Made by a program: the position numbers and the translations under genes. Shown here in pieces: positions 56,972 to 64,000 of a stretch of 64,000 bases of DNA. The stretch comes from Bilabrum cf. latius (lineage: Eukaryota > Bigyra: Bicosoecida > Bigyra > Bicosoecida). Position 1 is the first letter of the stretch; each line of letters begins with the position of its first letter. The DNA lies in assembly GCA_965178125.1 (NCBI GenBank), contig OZ237754.1, forward strand, positions 558,001 through 622,000, written 5' to 3'. The notes beneath the pieces are model-generated. The model worked only from the letters and a program-made list of their open reading frames with translations. It was not told the origin of the DNA and did no database searches.

Positions 56972-59900
56972 TCAGTACCCCGGTAGCCGCGCCGCCTGTG
57001 GACTTACCGACCGAGACAGGGCCTGAAGCCCTCGCATGTGACGAGTGTCCTGGCTCAACGGACGGGTGTCCGTCACGTACCTTGGTGACACGCCGAGCGA
57101 TGCCGCCACTCGCTGCACCGCCTCAGTCGCTCCTAGCCCCCCGGCACCAGGGTCAGCCCCTCTCCCGATGCCACGCCAAGAGGGAGCGCCGCCGCCGCCA
57201 AACAGCCCCGAGCCACTCTCAGCGGCTCCAAATCCACTCGTCACACCAGTACCCGCGTAGGCCCTGGTCGGCTGCTCGTAGCTCTGCCGAGAGTGGTACG
57301 AGCTGGACGAGCGGCCTGGGCTTGCGCGTATTTGCCTGCCGGCACCACCACCGTGCGATGCAGTTCGCGCGACCATGGCTGGTGCTGCCCACACGCCACC
57401 AGCCCCGACGGAACCAGACCGCGCCGAGCGCGAGGGTGAGGTGGTGCCACCGTGCAATGCACCCCCGAAGGAGCTTGACCGGTGGAGCCGCTGCTGCTGC
57501 CCCATCGACGGAGCAGGAGCAGGACGCAGCCCGCTGCTGCCGCTGGATTCACCCGCCGCACCCATCCTTACCGGGGCCCTGGACGGCGATTCCTGCGTCC
57601 CGGCCACGGAGCTCACGCTCCCCCGTCGCCTGCCGCCCCGCGTGTAGCCGGGCAGCTGCGACATGGACCGAGTGTGCTGCAGCTGCGCTGCGGCCTGGAC
57701 TTGGGACCTGGGCTGGTAGGAGTAAATGGAGCTGGGCTGCTGGTCTGTCTGCATGGGCGCCGTCGCAGTAGCAGCGGCAGCAGCGGCAGAGGGCGGGGTT
57801 TGATCCAGGACAGGCCCTGGGGCCCGGCGTCTGGCCAGTAGCTTTTCCTGGAAATGGGGAGTGCGCTGTGGCGCACCACCATGTGATGCACCCAGGCTCG
57901 CCTGCAAGCTTCCACCCAGCACATACGTCCTGGATCCACCTCTCGTACTTGATACTGACCTGCCAGATATCGATCTGCCAGATACGGATCCTGCATCTGC
58001 ACCCGCACCACTCGCCGTGCGACTCTGAAAGCCAGCCAACCCGAGTGCCCCACTACCCCTGCCTGATTGGACCGCAGGCCAGTCGTCTCCCCTGCCCCCG
58101 AGGTCTTCGCTCGTGGCGCGGCTGTCACCAAAGCGAGAAAACCGACCGACACTTGCAGACCTGCCTCCCAATGGACTGCCGCTGCCGCCGCCGCCGCCGC
58201 TAGCGATGGAAGCCCTCTCGGATGCCTCGCGATGGGCCCGACGAACCAGCTCCGGGTCATATCCAGCGCTTGCCCTGGTATTCGCACCCGTGTGTCGGGT
58301 TGGGGAGGGCGCACCCCGCCCATCCCTTCCTTCATCGGGAGACTGCAAGTCAACGCGCGAGCCAACATGCCTCGAACTGCCTTGCCTTGGCGAAGAGGCC
58401 GAACGCTGCGAAGGACCGATGCATGGCGCGTTGTTCCCTGTCGAGACGGCTTCATTTGCCCATGTCGGGCGAGATCGTGGGGCAACATCGCGCCCCCGTG
58501 CCGACGATACAGCCGTCGGGCTTGGAGCAAACCCGGCACGGTCACGACCTGGATTGCCTGAGGGCTGCTAGCCGGCCGCACCATTTGCCGCTGCTGCACG
58601 GAGTAGATCAAGCAGGGCGGGCGGCACGCCCGCGGGATCAGCACTCTTCAAGCTTCCTGGCGTCGCACTGTCTTGACCTCGGACTGCATGCGGGGTGCCA
58701 GCCCCGCTTTGCGCCTAGGCAGTGCTCGCCGGCTCCCCCGGCTGGCCACCTGCTCTGGTAGAGATGACCGAGTGCAGCAGCCGATCCATGCGGTCCACGG
58801 CGTCTTTGAATCCCCGGAGGTACTCCTGTTGCTGAGGCGCGGGCGGTTGGCCCGACTACGACTGCTCCTGCTGCTCATGCTGCGCTATGGTGTGTGGTGC
58901 AGCAGCAGGCTACCCGTCTGGCGACGGAGAAGCAACGTCTGCTTGATGGCAAGAACCGTTCGTAGAGCCAGCGCTGCTGCTAGTGGGTTGTTGCGAGGCG
59001 ACAGTGCGGGATACAGTCGGGCCGGTGCTATTGCTTGCAGCAGCACTTGCAGCAGCACTTGCAGCAGCACTTGCTCGCGGGCTAACTAGGCCGGTGACCG
59101 CCTGCACCCAAGCCGAAATGGCGTGGTCGGCCTCGCTTGCAGTCGCTCCGGAGGCAAAGCTGGCGGGGACATAACCCAGCGGCAATTTGCGGGGCTTCCC
59201 AGGGATAAGGGCAACGGAAGGCGGTCTGGTTGGGTCGTAGAGGCACCACGCCAGCATCCAGCCATCAGGTGCCTTGCTCTGGTCCGGGCATCGGATGATC
59301 ACCGTGCCCTTGGAAGCACTCAGCTCGCCCTGGCCCTGCGCCTCGAAGGGATACCGCATTGCCATGCGCTGCCCTTTTGGCAGGCGATCCACCAGTGCCC
59401 TCGGGTCGGCTCGCACCACAGGGGCGACCTCATCTGCAGTGATGGGTGCCAGCCGCGGGCTGCTTTTCTTCGGTTGCGGCTTGATTGAAGACACAGTTGC
59501 TGTAGAGCCCTGCGCAGGCGTGGCAGCGGTGACAGCTGCTCGATCCGCGGTTGTCTTTCCGTGCTCGGAGTTGCCTTCGTCCTTGTCTGCGTGAGTTCCA
59601 CCTGCAGAAGCCCACGAGCCAGGCGTGGTATGCACTCCAGTCGGGCCCACCGCACTGGCTGTTGTTGCCGCAGCAAGTATCCGACTCGAGCGCGCATCCG
59701 TGCCGATGTGCTCTTCACCTGATGTACTCGAGGACAAAGACGATGATGCCTCGCCGCTGGCAGTCTCACGAGACTCCGCGGCGGCTCCTTGCTCTTGTCC
59801 GGGGGTACCTGGCCTTGAAGACACCTCGATGTCATCAGGCTGCACCTCCTCCCGTCTACTGCCAGCTCCATTCGGGACGTTGAGTTCGGTGCCAGCTGGA

Positions 59901-61735
59901 GCTGCCTGCTGCGCGCTAGTCCCCTCGCTGTTCTTGGAGCCACGACCGTCGTGGGGCTGTGAGGCACGGGTGGCTGATTCACCTGATGCCAGGCCATGAG
60001 TCGAACCAACCGGTTCTCGTGCACCCGGGTTTACTGCCTGTTCCTCACTAGCAACTGAAACTCCTAAGCGAGTCTTTTGATGCTCTATGGCAGTCCAGGC
60101 GTCCCCATCAAATGCCTGCTCGCCCACACTTGCAGCCGCCGTGGGGTCGCCTACGATGACCTGGTCCAAGCCAAACACCTCCCCATCGCTGCCCCTTTCT
60201 GTCAGCTAGGGGCGCGCAGGGGGGGGCGTTGGTTCCTCGCCGTTCGGAATATCAACAGACTTCGCTGGAGCTGCATCCGTCGAAGCAGCTGCATCCGTCG
60301 ATGCAGCTGCGGCTAAAGCAGCTGAATCTCCACTTGTGCCATTCGCTTCTTTGTACAAGTCGCTGGTCGCGCCAAGGGCTGCATCGATGGAAGCGTCCAC
60401 GCTAGCTGGCTCTGCACCGATGGGGTCTATAGTGCCTTTTCCAGTGTTGGATGCTGCGCCGGAAGCTCCTGCACCTGCACCTGCGCCAGCCCCAGCAATT
60501 GGCCTTGACCGGGGCCGGACCCTCCGAAGCAGCGGGCTCGTGGGCAACCTCTGCTTTCCAGCGGCTCGCAATGGCCGAAGATACGCCTGTGGTACGTACC
60601 CTTGAGTCACCTCTTGCCCTTCCAGCGTGGGTACCCGCAACACGAATGTCCATCCCTCGGGTTCGGCCGGCCGTGAGTCGATGAGGGAGAGCTTGGGGTT
60701 GGTGGACGGGAGCACCACGTCCCCTGACGCGACCGTGAGCTCGGTGGGATCCTCCGCTCTAAAGTCGTGCTGCACCACCATGGCGTCAGCGAACATTCGG
60801 CGAGGGTTCACCCGAAGTCCTTGCTCTCCTGCAGACGCCCCCGCCGTGTGCAACCCCCTGCTGGGCGAAGACCACTTGCCATGGGCCTGCCCCGCATCTG
60901 TATACTTTCTAGAGGGACTTGTTCTGCGACTTATCGAGTCTGAATACGAGTATGCGGACGATTGCGACGGCATGGGGCGAGCACTTGCCCCTGTGCGAGC
61001 ATCCCGTGCTGTGGCGTCCGGCTGCATGTGAAGCTCGTTCAGGAACGTGAGAGCTCGCTTTGGGCCAGCCAGTGCCAGCGAAGATGGACTACTCGGTGAT
61101 ACATATGAAGATGCGTCGCCTCGCGGCGTTGATGCCGCAAGGGACTGGAACAACCGTCTCCCATGGTGCTGACGATGCAAACGAGCAAGAGGTACCCGAG
61201 GGGACTGCAGCAAGCTTCCGGGCTCTGCTTCGTCTGCAAGGCTAGATGATCCTACTCCATTCACATGAACAACCTCAATGTCATTCGGCTGAACGCGAAA
61301 CGCGGCTACACCGGAGAGGTACGTGCTTCCATGCTTGGCTGGGCTCGACCTCTCAGTAGGCACCCCGTCCCGCCCAACTTCGACCTCATACACTACATCT
61401 CTCGTTGTGCAAAAGTAAGCTAGAAAGTCTGGCCATGTTACGCTTCGGACTGGCGAAGAACCGTGCGAGGGGTGTGCACGCTGGTAGACATCAGTCATGA
61501 CTTCTTCCACCACGGCACGCATTGCCTCCTGTCCGGCGCCAAGTTTATCCTGTAGCCCCAGCATGTTGCCGATCCAAGAATGTTTTCGAAGTGCCTTGAT
61601 TAATTCTCGTTTATCGATTGCACCGTCCTGCTTACCATCGATTGTTGAGAAAGCCTTCCGTACCTAGCGAAGGTCGACCTGTAGACGAGGAATGCCTATG
61701 CTGGCAGGAGTTCGTGGAGAAGTTGGGAGCGACAT
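56972..61735 (-). CDS. EF-hand and SH3-domain scaffold protein with long disordered tail
   Basis: 1,587 residues in one exon, ATG 61735 to TGA 56972-56974. Near the N-terminus is one EF-hand: VRKAFSTIDGKQDGAIDKRE, with Asp1, Lys3, Asp5, Gly6, Ile8 and Glu12 of the loop. A TAG at 61666-61664 sits just before it (DLR-TAG-VRKAF). Two SH3 domains follow. The first, near residues 320-395, begins VVQHDFRAEDPTELTVASGD and ends GYVPQAYLRPL. The second, near 785-855, begins MRYPFEAQGQGELSASKG and ends GYVPASF. A short helix (LRGFKDAVDRMDRLL) and more than 500 Ser/Gly/Arg-rich disordered residues complete it. Other TAGs: 60208, 58912, 58858, 58717 and 58570. It probably links calcium signals to Pro-rich partners such as cytoskeletal or endocytic proteins; this is inference. 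Confidence 0.7.
59033..59075 (-). repeat. 15-bp tandem repeat, about three copies
   Basis: GCAGCAGCACTTGCA-type units encode an Ala/Ser run in the disordered part of the SH3 scaffold. It is in frame and short. Confidence 0.8.
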
Positions 61736-62131
61736 TCGTTGCAATGGTGAGCACAAAATTCCCGCGGTACCTCCTCTTGGGCAACACTTCCCGGGCAGCA
61801 CAGCTACTCTGCCGACTCGCCGATTTCGCGCTGCAGCACCGGTTGCAACCACTGATCCGCACAGCGACCTGCGCAGCAGCATGACACGCGGCATAACAAT
61901 GAGACCAGGCCACAAGAGTGGGCTCGATTGATCGATATGCTGGCATGCCCTACGGTCTTGCGTGTCTCGCCGCCTGCTGGCCAACTACATTGAAGCGATG
62001 TGGGCCCCTGTCATGCCACGCGGCACAGGGGGTGGGTGGCACACAGCGAGTCTGCATGCGTGGCCGTGTTGAGCAGATGAATACATGATGCGTAGCAAAC
62101 ACAGACTCAACAGGTATTAGCGCGTTTCAAA
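61736..62131. other. Tandem intergenic region
   Basis: This lies between the HEAT gene end and the SH3 scaffold start, both -. The reading frame of the scaffold stays open upstream of ATG 61735, so a longer N-terminus is possible, but the residues there look like translated leader. No other feature seen. Confidence 0.4.
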
Positions 62132-62974
62132 TCACAGCACGTTCCACTTGCCGGTGCGGCGGTATATGCCGAGCACCTTGTGCGCCTATCGCCTGATGGC
62201 CTTGTCCGAGTCGCGGTTGAACACCGACTCGAGCGTGTCAATCACTCTGCTCTCCAAGCGAGGAGGGGAACCGTCGCAGATGATGTGCAACACCCTGGAA
62301 CGAATGGACGAGTCGTCGTCCTCGGCCAGGTCGAACACAGCGTCCCAGAACTCGGGCACGTCAAGCTTCACCTGGCAGGGGCACATGAGGTCCAAGGCCT
62401 TGAGCCTCACCCGAGCATCCTTGCTCTTCGTCAGTGTGACGAGTGCGGACACGTCGCCGCACGACGTGGCCTCACCGATGGCATCCTTGGCCAGCCTGAA
62501 CTTGTCAGTGAGGCGCATGGAGGTGGCCGCCGGGTCGTCGGGGGCGAGCATGAGATCGGCCATCCGGTCGGCGGGTGTCATGGGCTCGGCGGCAGCCTCG
62601 AGCTTTGCCCTTCGCTTAGAGCGGACGGACTTGCCGCCACCCTTTGCCTCCTTACGCTTGGCTAGCCTGGCTCTGGCCTTGGCGCGAAGCATGGCCTTCT
62701 CTCTCCTGACCTCTGGCTTGGCGGTGGCGAGAGCCTCAGCGGCAGCCTACTTCTCCTCAGAGGCGGTAGGTGCCAACTTCAAAGATGCCATCACGGCAGC
62801 TTCCTTCAAAGAAGCATCATCAACCACAGAAATAGCCGGCGAGGCGTGAGGCGATCCACTCAAGTCAACAGAATCGATCAAAACCGTCCCATCAGTGTCT
62901 GCTATTCTGTCGTCCTCTTTCCTGCTAACGACAGACATACCAGAAATCACGGAAGAAGTGCAAGGGATCTCCAT
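62132..62974 (-). CDS. Small HEAT/ARM-repeat protein
   Basis: 280 residues from ATG 62974 to TGA 62132-62134, with TAG at 62749-62747 and 62188-62186. An acidic/Ser N-terminus and a Lys/Arg-rich helix (LRAKARARLAKRKEAKGG) precede a small helical repeat domain: ALVTLTKSKDARVRLKALDL, then VFDLAEDDDSSIRSRVLHII, then LESVFNRDSDKAIRR. The second TAG is followed by AHKVLGIYRRTGKWNVL, so the last helix pair depends on reading through it. It resembles short eukaryotic HEAT proteins of unknown role. A cytosolic location is likely as there is no signal or helix anchor. Start chosen at the first ATG after an upstream stop. Confidence 0.65.
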
Positions 62975-63451
62975 ATTGTTATGTGTTGGTTGAACGCCTG
63001 AACAAGCCTAGCCTTTCCTCCTACTGGTGCTTGTTTGTGATTTCCTATCGTTCCCGTCGTGCCGTGCGTCCCGCAAACCGGAACACCCGCGACGTTTTCC
63101 GGTTTTGTGGTTTCCGCGTTCCTGGTGGGCATCTGCGAAAAGCTCACCCATGCAGCCACTCATGGATGCACTAAACGTTACGGAGACACGAGTATGCCCT
63201 TGTGCAGTCACCGAAGGACAGATTGTCGGCACACGATGCAGTGTTCCTGATGCACCGCCCTTGCCGTTGGAACCTGCCTTAGCTACTGTCCAGCCGCCAA
63301 TACACCCATGATGTGTGCCAGGCGTACGTGGGCCAATCGGGTCTCAGCAAAGCCAGGACAACAATTGTAACGGGAAAAAGAAGCAATTTACTGCAAGCTA
63401 AAGGCTAAGGCGTGTCATGCTCAGTCAAACGAGCCGCGGTGCCCCTGTTCC
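62975..63451. other. Tandem intergenic region
   Basis: Between the partial gene's stop (63452, -) and the HEAT gene start (62974, -). No coding frame or RNA gene that I can support; it holds the HEAT gene promoter. Confidence 0.5.
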
Positions 63452-64000
63452 TCAGGACCCCCCGCTCCCCCAATACATGCCCCCACCAACACCGCCGTCT
63501 CCTTCCCTCCCCCTCCCGACCGCCACATCGCCATAACTTTCCCTGCCACCCGCACCGGCATGTACCCTGGCCCCTGCCGAGTGCTAAATCGGACCCCCCG
63601 CCCCCGCCCCGCTAGAGGGCCCCCCCATGCCCCTGCCCACGCCCCTGCCCTCCTCCTCATCATCATACATGTGCCCCCCGTGCACACGCTCCCCCTCGTC
63701 CCCGTGCGGATCGTACGCGCCATCTCCCCCGTCACCGTATCCACCGTACTACCCATATTCATCACCGCCCACGCCCCCTGCACCGTCCCCATCAAACCGC
63801 TCGCCGTCACCTCCACCCCGCGCGGCATCGATCGCCCTCTGCCTTGCCAGGTCGGCATCCGCCTCCAACGCGCCCACGTCCATGGCCACCATCTCGTGAG
63901 TTGCCCTCCCCAGCCTGTACCCCTGGCCCCCGCGCCCGCGCCCGTGCCCGTGCCCGTGCATGCCCGCTTCGCTGTCGTCGTCCTCGCTGTCTCCGTTGAT
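63452..64000 (-). CDS. C-terminal part of an acidic/Gly-rich protein (partial)
   Basis: The frame enters from the right edge and ends at TGA 63452-63454, with TAG at 63751-63749 and 63586-63584. It is low complexity: an acidic stretch (GDSEDDDSEAG), a HGHGHGRGRGG run, one ordered-looking helix (EMVAMDVGALEADADLARQR), then Gly/Asp-rich sequence to the end. Only 182 residues are visible and no family can be named. Other frames of this GC-rich segment also stay open and are shadows. Confidence 0.5.

Overview
This is a gene-dense piece of a eukaryotic (protist-like) nuclear genome. The evidence is GT-AG introns of about 47-113 nt, Ykt6, dynein roadblock and CLU-type genes, very large low-complexity proteins and no bacterial operon signals. 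The coding DNA is GC-rich and the short intergenic gaps are more AT-rich. I cannot name the lineage.

The key to the window is its genetic code. Read with the standard code, almost every gene breaks into several ORFs. The pieces of each gene lie in one frame and are separated only by TAG. With TAG as a sense codon they fuse into long proteins that end at TGA or, less often, TAA. TAG fills the invariant Gln of the Ykt6 YQ(D/N)P motif, the Gln column of TPR repeats and Gln-rich tracts, so I read UAG = Gln and UAA/UGA = stop (the assignment of NCBI table 15). About 100 in-frame TAG codons are involved. All gene models below use this code.

Layout. 1-10.4 kb: the 3' end of a membrane protein and two large Cys-rich membrane proteins (684-4280 and 7133-10423, +), with a low-molecular-weight phosphatase-like gene and an orphan gene between them (-). 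10.8-11.8 kb: a phospho-receiver protein (+). 12.0-26.2 kb: one giant gene of about 4,720 aa (+) with a degenerate inositol-5-phosphatase-like region and two PX domains. 26.4-28.1 kb: a secreted sialidase-like protein (+). 28.3-32.8 kb: a CLU-like protein with a kinesin-light-chain-type TPR array (-). 33.1-34.6 kb: a beta-propeller glycosidase-like protein (-). 34.8-36.8 kb: two low-complexity orphans (+). 37.0-39.1 kb: a membrane-anchored ELWxxDGT-repeat protein (+). 39.4-45.8 kb: a seven-helix membrane protein and a GTPBP1/2-type GTPase (-). 46.7-51.2 kb: a helical-repeat protein (+). 51.3-54.1 kb: compact intron-bearing genes for Ykt6 (-), dynein roadblock (-) and a V-ATPase G-like subunit (+). 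54.3-64 kb: an acyltransferase with a coiled-coil tail, an EF-hand/SH3 scaffold, a small HEAT protein and a partial acidic/Gly-rich protein (all -).

Themes are membrane and vesicle traffic (Ykt6, PX, inositide-like, acyltransferase, V-ATPase, dynein), surface glycan handling (sialidase, propeller glycosidase, ELW repeats) and signalling (receiver, EF-hand/SH3, phosphatase). No rRNA, tRNA, CRISPR array or transposase was recognised.
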